Positions 18,448-27,401 of a stretch of DNA of 64,000 bases are shown piece after piece (the stretch's first letter is position 1; every line of letters begins with the position of its first letter). The notes beneath the pieces are model-generated. The model made no database searches. It was not told where the DNA came from and was given only the letters and a program-made list of their open reading frames with translations. A program made the translations under genes and the position numbers. This DNA is from CAIVAT01 sp964355945. Lineage in GTDB: Bacteria; Bacteroidota; Bacteroidia; Bacteroidales; FEN-979. The DNA is taken from the NCBI GenBank assembly GCA_964355945.1, contig CAYHGE010000001.1:62001-126000 (forward strand), in the 5' to 3' direction.

Positions 18448-20682
18448 CTATTTTGTCTTAACAAGTTTGGTGGTTAAAATCACACCGTTTTGGGTGAAAA
18501 TCCGCAAGGTGTAGATGCCATCAGGCAGAGAGGCTACGCTCACTTTAACAGTGTTATTGCCTGCTGTAAGAGTTATCTGACTGCTCTCAACCAGTTGCCC
18601 TGTAAGATTATAAACTGAAATTCCGGCTTTAGTTCCTTGTTTCATGTCAATGTTTACCGTCAGATTGTCAATAACAGGATTCGGGTAAGCAATCCACTGG
18701 TTTGCAAGAGTGACCTCATCCCGGGTTCCCTGAATGGTATTCCCGCTGAAGGTCATCACCACATCGATGTGAGGATTTTCCGGTGTAAGTATGATCTTAA
18801 CCATGTCACTTGTAACACCGGGCATTTCAGCATGCAGGAAATAGGTTCCGTAGGCAAGGGTTGGAAAACTGAAGGCACCGGCACCGGTAACCCGGGTAAA
18901 ACCAATTGCATTGCCCTGCTCATTCAGCAGGATCATATTGATCTTATCCATCATCGAGCTGTACATATCACCCAGGTTGATCTGGCCATTGGTTGACCCC
19001 GGGCCGGGAGTCATCTGGTCAGATGGAACAAGGCTAATGTTGTAAGGATTGTTTTCTGCTCCCAGGTTTATAAGTGTCGCTTGCTCCCAGCTGATGGTGT
19101 TGCCGTAATAGGTTGGCAGATATCCGTTTGAATCAAAGGGAATCGCCATGATGTAATAGTTGCCGTCAGGGACCAGTGTGAAATAGTAAACCCCGTTTGA
19201 ATCTATCGGGCATACCGCAACAAATGGCTGGTAGTTAGCATTTGTGTCAACAGAGAAGATCATCGCCATTCCGAGTGGAAGAGGGAAATTGCCTTCAAAT
19301 ACCTGTCCGTAAATCTGATGATAATTGACACTGTCCTGGATGACAACAATCTGACAGAAAGTACTTGTACAGTTATTCCCTGCGATGGTGAGGCATACAT
19401 TATATGAACCGGGTGACGTGTAATTGTGAATTGGGTTTTGCATTGTTCCTGATGTGCCGTCACCAAAACTCCATAACCATGATGTCGGATTTCCGGTGGA
19501 AAGGTCAGTAAAGGAAACCGTGCTATACCCGGAGGCGGGAGCAGTGGCATACGAGAAATAGGCCTGGCAACCACCGCCTGAGCCAACGGTAACCGTATCT
19601 GAAGTAACATCATAGCATGTTTGGTTCGGGCTTCCGATGGTAAGGGTCACCTGGTAGTAGCCACTTGTTGCATAGGTATGTACAGGATTCTGCTCAAAAG
19701 AGGAGTTGCCGTCTCCGAAATTCCAGTTCCAGGATGCGATATTACCGGTCGACAGGTCGATGAAGTGAAGGGTGTTGCCTGAATTCAGCGAATCACCATA
19801 ATAGGTAAAGGCCGCATGACAGGCAGGTGGTCCACCAACTGCAAGGGTGTCGCAGGTCATGTCGTAGCAGGTGCTGTCTGCTCCCTGGATGGTCAGGCAG
19901 ACCCCGTAGATGCCTGATTGAGCATAGGTGTGTATGGGATTTTGCAGATTGGAGGTCATTCCATCACCGAAATTCCATGTCCAGGAAACAATATTTCCTG
20001 CTGACTGATCGATGAAATGATAGGTGTTAAGTGTGTTTGAGCTGTCAGGAACTATGGTAAATGCAGCCTGACAATCACCGCCATTGATGGAATCCCAGGC
20101 ATAAACTGTTTGGGTAATGGTGTTGTAGCATGTCGTTCCAAGTGCCCCTATGGTAAGAGACACGTCATAATAACCAGCCTGAGTGTACGTATGAACCGGA
20201 TTTATCGAATTCGAATAGGTTCCGTCGCCAAATGACCATTGGCGGATATCGAATCCTCCCACTGAGAAGTCATAGAAATTAAAAACAAGAGGCTGCTGCT
20301 GTTGGCTTGTGAATGCAGCCTGACAGGGATTGTTATTATAACAGATTGCAAATATAGCTGTAAAGCTGGTATTGGCCGGGCTATAAACGAATGATTGTAT
20401 GTTAAGATAATTCTGACAATCAACAGTCCCAACATATAGATTTCCCTGGGTTCCGCCATTTTGAATGATGATTGTATCAGAGTAAAAACCGCTGTTGTTG
20501 GTATAAACAGTGTGATAAAAATACCATCCTGCATTAGAATCGTTGTGTATGATTACGGCCTGATTTGGTATCGGATTGCCGTTAGACAGGTCCGTAACTG
20601 TTCCGTTGACAAGCAAAAATCCTTGAGACATGGCTGGAATCACCAGCAGCAGAAACAAAATCGGAAGAAGTAGTTTTTTCAT
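18448..20682 (-). CDS. Secreted protein with four PKD domains and T9SS sorting domain
   Basis: The 744-residue protein has a signal peptide (residues 1-20, cut near AMSQG), an N-terminal carboxypeptidase-regulatory-like/Ig-like domain (about 22-115), then four PKD repeats. The PKD hallmark W.FGDG occurs at about residues 149-154, 236-241, 320-325 and 404-409, each repeat opening with a Cys-Gln/His-Ala stretch and carrying further paired cysteines. Another carboxypeptidase-regulatory-like domain follows (about 450-540), a second beta domain, and a T9SS type A sorting domain at the end (IAYPNPVIDNLTV to the C-terminus). It is expected on the cell surface as an adhesin or scaffold; no catalytic site is visible. 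It stands alone with its own terminator. Confidence 0.88.
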   Translation of the reverse strand: MKKLLLPILFLLLVIPAMSQGFLLVNGTVTDLSNGNPIPNQAVIIHNDSNAGWYFYHTVYTNNSGFYSDTIIIQNGGTQGNLYVGTVDCQNYLNIQSFVYSPANTSFTAIFAICYNNNPCQAAFTSQQQQPLVFNFYDFSVGGFDIRQWSFGDGTYSNSINPVHTYTQAGYYDVSLTIGALGTTCYNTITQTVYAWDSINGGDCQAAFTIVPDSSNTLNTYHFIDQSAGNIVSWTWNFGDGMTSNLQNPIHTYAQSGIYGVCLTIQGADSTCYDMTCDTLAVGGPPACHAAFTYYGDSLNSGNTLHFIDLSTGNIASWNWNFGDGNSSFEQNPVHTYATSGYYQVTLTIGSPNQTCYDVTSDTVTVGSGGGCQAYFSYATAPASGYSTVSFTDLSTGNPTSWLWSFGDGTSGTMQNPIHNYTSPGSYNVCLTIAGNNCTSTFCQIVVIQDSVNYHQIYGQVFEGNFPLPLGMAMIFSVDTNANYQPFVAVCPIDSNGVYYFTLVPDGNYYIMAIPFDSNGYLPTYYGNTISWEQATLINLGAENNPYNISLVPSDQMTPGPGSTNGQINLGDMYSSMMDKINMILLNEQGNAIGFTRVTGAGAFSFPTLAYGTYFLHAEMPGVTSDMVKIILTPENPHIDVVMTFSGNTIQGTRDEVTLANQWIAYPNPVIDNLTVNIDMKQGTKAGISVYNLTGQLVESSQITLTAGNNTVKVSVASLPDGIYTLRIFTQNGVILTTKLVKTK

Positions 20683-20807
20683 GGTAAATTTGTTTTAATG
20701 GTTTGTGTATTTATTGAGTTGTGATTTTTTAAGAACCTGGTTCCGGAGGTTTATGATGTTATAACCCGACAGAAGAAAAAGGTTGCCTGTGCCCCGGGAC
20801 CTTTATT

Positions 20808-22235
20808 TCAAAAATGGATGACAAAAGCTGCGCGAACCCCTGCAGACCATGGTTTAGTATTGTTAACCGGTTTTTCGTAAACAGAATTAAAATAGTACCT
20901 GACATTTGGCTCGAGTTCAAAAAACAACGCCTCCGACAATTTAAAAGCGGTGTTGATGCCTCCCATTACCTGCCAGTTCAGGCTTACCTGCTCCGGGGCA
21001 ATGTCATTCACACTGATAATGCGTTTTGTCCCGGGATCATATTCGTCAGAGAGTTGCTTTGAAACCAGCAGGACTGACAACACCGGTCCCACCCTGAACC
21101 CCATTGAAATCCGCTCTGTTTGCCAGAAATCATATCCTATGATCATTGGGATCTGAAGGTACGTGTAGCGTTTTACCACTTTGGCATAATCGAGTTTCAT
21201 CAGGCTGTCCCATACATCCTTTTTTGACAGGTACATACTCGGTACGTAACTATGTGTTGGATCATCCCATTTGAAATTCATGGAATCCAGGTGGTTATAG
21301 GCACCCAGGAAATCATTGTACTCCACCACAACTTCATTGGTCCCTTTGCCAATTGACACCCCTGCACCGGTACGTATTGAAAATTTCCCGAAATGAAATG
21401 TTCCCTCAACTCCGAAATTGTTCACAAATTTTGTGCCTTCCAGGGTGTTAAACATCCACTCAGGAGTGTAATAAACGCCAATGGCAGGGATCCATTTACT
21501 GCTGTTTCCGGCTGCTTCGGAAGATTTATTTTTAATCGCTGGAGCAGGAATTTGGACAGAGTCGCTTGTTTGTGGCAAGGTTGAATCAGGAGCAGACACA
21601 TCAGGCATTATCACAGAGGCAGGTAAGTTGATCTCTGCTTCCATTGTGCTATCGGGTTTTTTAACATCGTTCCCCGGAGTTGAAACATTGCCTGGATTTG
21701 CAACGGCAAGCCCCCCCCCAGAAATTGCTGACAAAGAAGATGATTTTGTCATCTCATTTTTCTTATCGGGCATTATCGGATTGGCTGACGGCTTTTGTTT
21801 TTCTGAGTTTTTCCCAAAGGCAGGGACTGGGTTCGAAAACTGCGTTGACTCACCTGTAACAGGCTGTTGGTTTGATATGGGTACAGAAGAATTAAGGGTC
21901 TTGTTTTGTTTGGAGATACCAGTGGATTGGGTTTGGTTTAATGGGTGATGCGTATTCAGCCCTGCTGAATGAACTTGCCTGGTAGCAGGAGTTACTTTCT
22001 TACCGGCATTTGAAGAGAACTTTTCTGAAGTGATGGCCCATATCAATAATCCTGCACTGATAAGAACAAAAATACCAGAGAGCAGGATCAGGCCTGTTCT
22101 TCCCTTCTTCTCAGGTTGCGAAATCTGCATCGCATCCTGCAGGAAAGCCTTTTTGGCTGCCTCAGAGGGCTTCATCTGATGATCTTTCAGGGTCTCCCTG
22201 AAGAGATCATCGATCGGATGATTATACTTTTTCAT
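20808..22235 (-). CDS. Putative envelope-spanning protein: inner-membrane segment, linker and outer-membrane barrel domain
   Basis: A 475-residue protein without a cleavable signal. Residues 1-46 are charged and presumably cytoplasmic, starting DDLFRETLKDHQMKPSEAAKKAF. Residues 47-69 form one strong transmembrane helix. Residues 70-247 are a low-complexity Ser/Thr/Pro/Asn/Lys-rich linker. Residues 248-475 look like a PorT-type outer-membrane beta-barrel domain, ending in VRAAFVIHF with an aromatic last residue typical of barrels. The start overlaps the ECF sigma factor gene by 14 bases, the usual place of an anti-sigma factor. It may sense the envelope and hold the sigma factor, but no zinc anti-sigma motif is seen. 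Exact topology and function are unknown. Confidence 0.75.
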   Translation of the reverse strand: MKKYNHPIDDLFRETLKDHQMKPSEAAKKAFLQDAMQISQPEKKGRTGLILLSGIFVLISAGLLIWAITSEKFSSNAGKKVTPATRQVHSAGLNTHHPLNQTQSTGISKQNKTLNSSVPISNQQPVTGESTQFSNPVPAFGKNSEKQKPSANPIMPDKKNEMTKSSSLSAISGGGLAVANPGNVSTPGNDVKKPDSTMEAEINLPASVIMPDVSAPDSTLPQTSDSVQIPAPAIKNKSSEAAGNSSKWIPAIGVYYTPEWMFNTLEGTKFVNNFGVEGTFHFGKFSIRTGAGVSIGKGTNEVVVEYNDFLGAYNHLDSMNFKWDDPTHSYVPSMYLSKKDVWDSLMKLDYAKVVKRYTYLQIPMIIGYDFWQTERISMGFRVGPVLSVLLVSKQLSDEYDPGTKRIISVNDIAPEQVSLNWQVMGGINTAFKLSEALFFELEPNVRYYFNSVYEKPVNNTKPWSAGVRAAFVIHF

Positions 22236-22806
22236 AGGTCGGTGATGGTTTAATGTTGACCAGCTGATCCATTTTTTTTCTTAATAAAGCGCGGGCTTTT
22301 GAAAGCTGCGATTTGGATGTGTTTTCTGAGCATAAGAGCATTTCGGCAATCTCCTTGTGCCCGTATTGTTCAAAAACGAAGAGGTTGAAAACGGTCCGGT
22401 ACCCGGCCGGCAGTTCACAGATCAACTGCATAATCTGCTCCTTGTCGATATTAAGATATACCTCTTCCGGATCTGCCTCTTCTTCGTTGTGAAGATCGAT
22501 TTTATCCAGGATCGGGTCAATGTCAATGAAATATTTCTCTTTCTGGCGGCTGCGTAAAAAGTTCAACGCAGTATTGACCATGATCCTTCTCATCCAGGCT
22601 TCCAGGCTTCCATCGGAACGGATTCTGAACGTGTGGATTTTCTGGATGATTTTAATAAACCCGTCGTGAAGAATGTCTTCCGCATCATTCCTGTTCCCTG
22701 AATAGCGGAAACAGACGCTCAACATTGAAGGTGCATGGCTGTCATACAACGCTTCAATGGCGCCTGCATCCCTGGTTATCGCTTTTTTTATAAGATGTTC
22801 CTCCAC
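22222..22806 (-). CDS. ECF-type RNA polymerase sigma factor
   Basis: The 194-residue protein has the two ECF sigma domains. Region 2 spans about residues 15-85 (ALYDSHAPSMLSVCFRYSGN, then NDAEDILHDGFIKI, then SLEAWMRRIMVNTALNFLR). Region 4 spans about 125-180 with the helix-turn-helix YGHKEIAEMLLCSENTSKSQLSKARALLRK. It would direct transcription of an envelope-related regulon. The most upstream start that keeps region 2 intact is a GTG at 22806; no ATG exists before Met28. A one-mismatch -7 element (TATCTTTA) lies near 22824-22831. It overlaps the downstream envelope gene by 14 bases, implying translational coupling. Confidence 0.93.
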   Translation of the reverse strand: MEEHLIKKAITRDAGAIEALYDSHAPSMLSVCFRYSGNRNDAEDILHDGFIKIIQKIHTFRIRSDGSLEAWMRRIMVNTALNFLRSRQKEKYFIDIDPILDKIDLHNEEEADPEEVYLNIDKEQIMQLICELPAGYRTVFNLFVFEQYGHKEIAEMLLCSENTSKSQLSKARALLRKKMDQLVNIKPSPTYEKV

Positions 22807-22868
22807 GGGTTTACTCTATCCTGCATAAAGATAACACAACACTATCCAAAGGTTGCCTTAAAAATATG

Positions 22869-22905
22869 AAAAAAAGAGGCTGCCAGAAATATTCCGACAG
22901 CCTCT
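22869..22905 (-). terminator. Terminator of the pyrophosphatase gene
   Basis: AGAGGCTG at 22875-22882 and CAGCCTCT at 22898-22905 form an eight-base stem around a 15-base loop. On the minus strand the stem is followed by seven U (22875-22869). It lies about 20 bases past the hppA stop and separates that gene from the sigma factor gene. Confidence 0.85.
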
Positions 22906-22925
22906 ATTTTGCAAGTAGTTGAAAG

Positions 22926-25346
22926 TTAATCTTTAATACGCATTTTGTAAAATGAACGGTAAACAAAATATAAAGCAACCGCAAAAAATGCCATTCCGAT
23001 ATAATGGGCGAATGGCCTGAAGTGAACGGACAGGGCTATTTCCATAGCCAGCAATCCAAACAGGGTGGTGAATTTAATAATGGGATTCATAGCAACGGAT
23101 GAAGTATCTTTAAAAGGATCACCTACTGTATCGCCCACAACGGATGCAGCATGGAGATCAGTGCCTTTTTCCTTCATATCCACTTCAATCACCTTTTTTG
23201 CATTGTCCCACGCACCGCCCGCATTGGCCATGAAAATTGCCTGGTACAAACCAAAGAATGCAATGGAAATCAGGTAACTTACGAAAAGCGAAACCGGTAA
23301 AGCGTAGTTTAGTTTTTCAGCACCGGTCATCGATTCAGTCAAACCGGTAGGAGAGGATAAAAATGCAAAGGCCAGCGCAAAAGAGAAAATGGCGATGAAG
23401 ATATTCAACATCCCTTTTTGGGCATAAACCGTGCAAATTTTTACAACTTCTTTCGATTTGGCTGTATCTGCTTTTTTCGGGGCATTCGGATCGAGGTTGA
23501 TGTTTTCCTTGATATAGGCTACTGCCCGGCTTGCACCTGTTGTTACCGCCTGAATTGAAGCTCCGCTAAACCAGTAGATTACCGCTCCACCTAAAAGGAA
23601 TCCTAAAATTGTATATGGATTAAGGAGGTTAAGGATCTGTTCAGGTTCGATACCCAGCGATTTTTTAATAACCAGGATCAGTGAAAAAATCATCGTGGTG
23701 GCACCTACAACTGCGGTGCCAATCAACACCGGTTTGGCAGTGGCTTTAAAGGTGTTTCCTGCACCATCATTGGCCTCAAGATAATGTTTGGATTTTGCGA
23801 AATCAGGTTTAAAACCAAAATCGCGTTCAATTTCAGCGGAAATACCGGGAATTTCTTCAATCAGCGAAAGCTCATAAATGGATTGGGCATTGTCGGTTAC
23901 AGGGCCATAGCTGTCAACCGCAATGGTAACAGGACCCATGCCCAGCATACCAAAAGCCACAAGGCCGAAGGCAAAGATCGATGGATAGATCATCACATTG
24001 CTGAGTCCGAAATTGCTTGCATAATAGGCAACAAACATAAGCAGGAAAAAGACCATTCCCTGCCAGAAAGCGCTGAAATTTCCGGCAACAAGCCCGGAAA
24101 GGATGTTGAGAGAAGCGCCGCCTTCCTGTGATGCAACCACAACTTCGTTCACATGCGTCGATTTCGGACTGGTGAAAAGTTTTGTAAACTCAGGGATCAG
24201 GGCGGCTCCTAATGTTCCTGCACTGATGATTACTGACAAAGTTATCCATAAATCATTCGCCAGGTCGCCTATGGTCAGGTAACTGATCACAAATGTTACA
24301 ACGATAGAAAGGATTGAGGTTATCCATACCAGTGAGGTCAGAGGTTTCTCAAAATCAAGGTCGTCAGCATTGCTGTACTTGGCTTTGCTGATGGCTCCAT
24401 TGATCCAGAAAGCCACGATGGAGGTGATGATCATGAAAATTCTCATTACGAAGATCCAGGTGAGCAACTGAACCTGAAGTACAGGGTCGGCAACTGCGAG
24501 AACGATGAAAGAAATCAATGCAACGCCGGTTACACCATAAGTTTCAAAACCGTCAGCCGTCGGGCCAACACTGTCGCCGGCATTATCGCCAACACAGTCG
24601 GCAATGGTTCCCGGATTTCTGGGGTCATCTTCACCGATTTTAAAGATCACCTTCATCAGGTCAGATCCAATGTCGGCAATTTTGGTAAAAATACCTCCCG
24701 CAATTCTCAACGCGGAAGCGCCCAGCGATTCGCCAATTGCAAATCCGATAAAGCTTGCACCTGCATATTCTCCTGGAACAAACATCAGGATGACCAGCAT
24801 CATAATCAGTTCCAGGGAGATAAGGACAACACCGATACTCATTCCTGCATTCAGCGGGATATTGAGCAACTTGATAGGTTTCCTTTCCAGAGAAGCAAAT
24901 GCCATCCGGGCATTGGCGAGCGTATTCATCCTGATTCCAAACCATGCAACGCTGTATGAACCAAGGATGCCAATAATGGTCCATCCCAGGATCATTAAAA
25001 CACCACCGATTCCAAAACTGGCATCCGAGAGCCATCCGAAATAAAATGCCACGGCAGAACCGATAAAAACAAAAAGAATTACTAAAAATTTCCCCTGCTG
25101 AATGAGATAGGTTTTTGAGGTTTCAAAAATCACTTGTGCAACATCCAGCATGGACTTATGTGCACCGATTTTTTTTACTTTAAGAAATTGGTACAACCCG
25201 AACATAAAACCTGCCAGTGTGATCAAAAATCCCCAGTAAAGGATAGATTGATTTCGTATATCTGCAGGAATTACAAGGTTTGCCTCGCCAGCCATTGTCA
25301 GAAATGGCAATAGCAAAGCCGTGAAAAAGGTAATGGCTCTTTTCAT
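22926..25346 (-). CDS. hppA: Membrane-bound ion-translocating pyrophosphatase, divergent subtype
   Basis: An 806-residue polytopic protein that hydrolyses pyrophosphate and pumps H+ and/or Na+ across the inner membrane. The core motifs are present: ADIGSDL (about 224-230), EDDPRNP (239-245), GDNAGD (253-258), and near the end GGAWDNAKK and GDTVGDPFKDTS. Several positions differ from the common type: the segment after GDNAGD reads SVGPTADGFE instead of CAGMAADLFE, and after DTS the sequence is SVAMNPIIK. The cation-selectivity motif is GNTFKA (530-535), with Lys where potassium-dependent enzymes have Ala, so potassium independence is predicted. It has an N-terminal signal-like helix and is about 100 residues longer than plant enzymes. 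Pumped ion is undetermined. Confidence 0.93.
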   Translation of the reverse strand: MKRAITFFTALLLPFLTMAGEANLVIPADIRNQSILYWGFLITLAGFMFGLYQFLKVKKIGAHKSMLDVAQVIFETSKTYLIQQGKFLVILFVFIGSAVAFYFGWLSDASFGIGGVLMILGWTIIGILGSYSVAWFGIRMNTLANARMAFASLERKPIKLLNIPLNAGMSIGVVLISLELIMMLVILMFVPGEYAGASFIGFAIGESLGASALRIAGGIFTKIADIGSDLMKVIFKIGEDDPRNPGTIADCVGDNAGDSVGPTADGFETYGVTGVALISFIVLAVADPVLQVQLLTWIFVMRIFMIITSIVAFWINGAISKAKYSNADDLDFEKPLTSLVWITSILSIVVTFVISYLTIGDLANDLWITLSVIISAGTLGAALIPEFTKLFTSPKSTHVNEVVVASQEGGASLNILSGLVAGNFSAFWQGMVFFLLMFVAYYASNFGLSNVMIYPSIFAFGLVAFGMLGMGPVTIAVDSYGPVTDNAQSIYELSLIEEIPGISAEIERDFGFKPDFAKSKHYLEANDGAGNTFKATAKPVLIGTAVVGATTMIFSLILVIKKSLGIEPEQILNLLNPYTILGFLLGGAVIYWFSGASIQAVTTGASRAVAYIKENINLDPNAPKKADTAKSKEVVKICTVYAQKGMLNIFIAIFSFALAFAFLSSPTGLTESMTGAEKLNYALPVSLFVSYLISIAFFGLYQAIFMANAGGAWDNAKKVIEVDMKEKGTDLHAASVVGDTVGDPFKDTSSVAMNPIIKFTTLFGLLAMEIALSVHFRPFAHYIGMAFFAVALYFVYRSFYKMRIKD

Positions 25347-25375
25347 ATTTACTTATTTATTAGTTGAACTGTTCA

Positions 25376-25383
25376 CAAAAATA
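25376..25383 (-). promoter_or_regulatory. Candidate -7 element of hppA
   Basis: Read on the minus strand this is TATTTTTG, a TAnnTTTG match, placing the start of transcription near 25372 and a leader of about 26 bases before the ATG at 25346. No TTG lies at the consensus distance upstream. Confidence 0.4.
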
Positions 25384-25479
25384 GAAAGAATTTCGAGAAA
25401 ACATAGAATTTTCGAACAACTTTTGTCTGTTAGGGAAAATTCCCGTAGGTTTGTAATTGGTAAACTTTGATAGGGTAAG

Positions 25480-26067
25480 ATGGAAAAAATCAGGCTGGAT
25501 ATCATCGGAATGTCTTACAGTCAGTCGCAAAGCGGAGCATACGCACTTATTTTGGGTGAGCGCAACGGCAACCGGCGATTGCCAATAATCATCGGCGGAT
25601 TCGAAGCCCAATCCATCGCCATTGAACTTGAAAAAATACGCACTCCCCGCCCCTTGACGCATGATCTTTTTAAATCATTCGCTGATGTTTACAACATTGA
25701 AATATCCGAAGTTGTCATCAGCAAATTCAGCGAAGGGGTTTTCTATGCCAAATTAATCTGTTCCGACGGCAAAAATGTACATGAGGTTGATTCACGCACA
25801 TCCGATGCAATTGCCCTGGCACTGCGATTCAGCTGTCCTGTATATACGTACGAAAGTATCATGACTGCTGCGGGAATACTGATGGAAGAGGAGGCAGAAC
25901 TGCTCAAACAACATGAGGAGCCTGCTCCGGATGAGATACCTGAAGCACCGGTTTCATTTTCAGAGGCGACCATCCTGGAGTTAAAGGAGATGCTTCAAAG
26001 TGCCATCGAAAATGAAGAGTATGAGAAAGCATCCAACATCCGGGATGAAATCAACAAACGCAAATAA
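25480..26067 (+). CDS. Bifunctional nuclease family protein (DUF151) with UVR domain
   Basis: Residues 1-135 match the BFN/DUF151 family, with the conserved opening I-G-MSYSQSQSGAYALIL and LPIIIGGFEAQSIA, and the DSRTSDAIALALR motif. Residues about 160-195 (LKEMLQSAIENEEYEKASNIRDEI) are a UVR (UvrB/UvrC) interaction motif. The plant relative was described as having DNase and RNase activity; bacterial roles are not settled. The same two-domain layout is common in Bacteroidota. A MFS transporter follows after 42 bases, probably in the same transcript. It is divergent from hppA. Confidence 0.88.
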   Translation: MEKIRLDIIGMSYSQSQSGAYALILGERNGNRRLPIIIGGFEAQSIAIELEKIRTPRPLTHDLFKSFADVYNIEISEVVISKFSEGVFYAKLICSDGKNVHEVDSRTSDAIALALRFSCPVYTYESIMTAAGILMEEEAELLKQHEEPAPDEIPEAPVSFSEATILELKEMLQSAIENEEYEKASNIRDEINKRK

Positions 26068-26109
26068 ATTTTCTGAACCTGACTTATTAACACTTAAAAG
26101 AAAATCCTG

Positions 26110-27363
26110 ATGGGAATAAAACTTCGTTTAATACTGATGAATTTTTTCCAGTTCTTTGTATGGGGAGCCTGGCTCATAACCATTGGAACCTATTGTTTTA
26201 ATGCCAAAGGTTGGACAGGGGCTCAGTTTGGGGCAATATTTTCAACACTCGCAATTGCCTCTATTTTCATGCCGGCGCTTACCGGAATTATTGCAGACAA
26301 ATGGATAAATACCGAAAAACTCTATGGTGCACTGCACATTTTGTATGGATGTGTGCTGTTCTTTGTGCCACAAGTCAATGATCCGGATACCCTGTACTAC
26401 GTGATATTATTGGCCATGATTTTTTATATGCCAACCATTTCTCTTTCCAACTCTATTTCCTATTCAATTTTAAAAAGCAACAATTTTGAAGTTGTGAAGG
26501 CGTACCCACCGATACGGGTTTGGGGGACCATCGGCTTCATTGTCGCCATGTGGTGCACCAATTTATCCGGCAGTAAGGCCAATGCCAATCAGTTCATCAT
26601 TGGAGCGGTTGCAGCCATTGTTTTAGGCATCTATTCATTTACTCTTCCAAAATGTCTGCCGCAGAAATCAATAGCTAAAGACGCTTCCATGATGGAACAA
26701 TTGGGCTTAAATGCATTCAAGCTTTTTTTGAATTATAAAATGGCGTTATTCTTTATTTTCGCCATGTTCCTGGGTGCCGCATTGCAACTGACAAATATGT
26801 ATGGTGATTCTTTCCTTGATGATTTCAGGAATGTTCCGGAATATGCCAATTCATTTGTTGTAAAATATTCTACGATTATCATGTCGATTTCCCAGATGTC
26901 AGAGACCCTGTTTATTCTCACAATACCTTTCTTCCTGCGGCGCTTTGGAATTAAGAAGGTTATGCTTTTCAGCATGATCGCCTGGGTTCTTCGGTTTGGA
27001 TTATTCTCGTTTGGAGATCCTGCCGGCGGTTTATGGATGATAATTTTGTCTTGTATTGTTTATGGAATGGCATTCGATTTTTTCAACATCTCCGGTTCCT
27101 TATTTGTTGAAACCACGACCGATTCTAAAATAAGATCGAGTGCACAAGGTCTGTTTATGATGATGACCAATGGTTTTGGCGCATACTCTGGCAGCAAAAT
27201 AAGTGGATTCATTATTGATAAATATTATACAAACGCTCAGGGTAAGGATTGGCATGGAATCTGGCTTGCTTTTGCAATCTATGCCTTGATTGTGACAGTT
27301 GCATTTGCCTTTCTCTTTAAACATAAACACGACCCCAAGGCAATACCAGTTACCTCTCATTAA
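26110..27363 (+). CDS. MFS transporter of the nucleoside:H+ symporter type
   Basis: The 417-residue protein has about twelve hydrophobic segments and starts MGIKLRLILMNFFQFFVWGAW, with the family-typical NFFQFFVWGAWL stretch. It resembles NupG/XapB-type nucleoside:H+ symporters, which move nucleosides into the cytoplasm. TGIIADKWI sits in the loop between segments 2 and 3, the position of the MFS signature. thyA starts 38 bases downstream and a purine nucleoside phosphorylase lies 6 kb away, so a nucleoside salvage role fits. The exact substrate is inferred from family only. Confidence 0.85.
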   Translation: MGIKLRLILMNFFQFFVWGAWLITIGTYCFNAKGWTGAQFGAIFSTLAIASIFMPALTGIIADKWINTEKLYGALHILYGCVLFFVPQVNDPDTLYYVILLAMIFYMPTISLSNSISYSILKSNNFEVVKAYPPIRVWGTIGFIVAMWCTNLSGSKANANQFIIGAVAAIVLGIYSFTLPKCLPQKSIAKDASMMEQLGLNAFKLFLNYKMALFFIFAMFLGAALQLTNMYGDSFLDDFRNVPEYANSFVVKYSTIIMSISQMSETLFILTIPFFLRRFGIKKVMLFSMIAWVLRFGLFSFGDPAGGLWMIILSCIVYGMAFDFFNISGSLFVETTTDSKIRSSAQGLFMMMTNGFGAYSGSKISGFIIDKYYTNAQGKDWHGIWLAFAIYALIVTVAFAFLFKHKHDPKAIPVTSH

Positions 27364-27401
27364 TTTACCTGTATTTATTATTCCTGCATTCAAAATCCTT
27401 A

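Noticed and set aside
21481..21948. 155-codon plus-strand frame opposite the sigma-linked envelope gene
   Set aside because: Antisense to a low-complexity linker; composition explained by that region.
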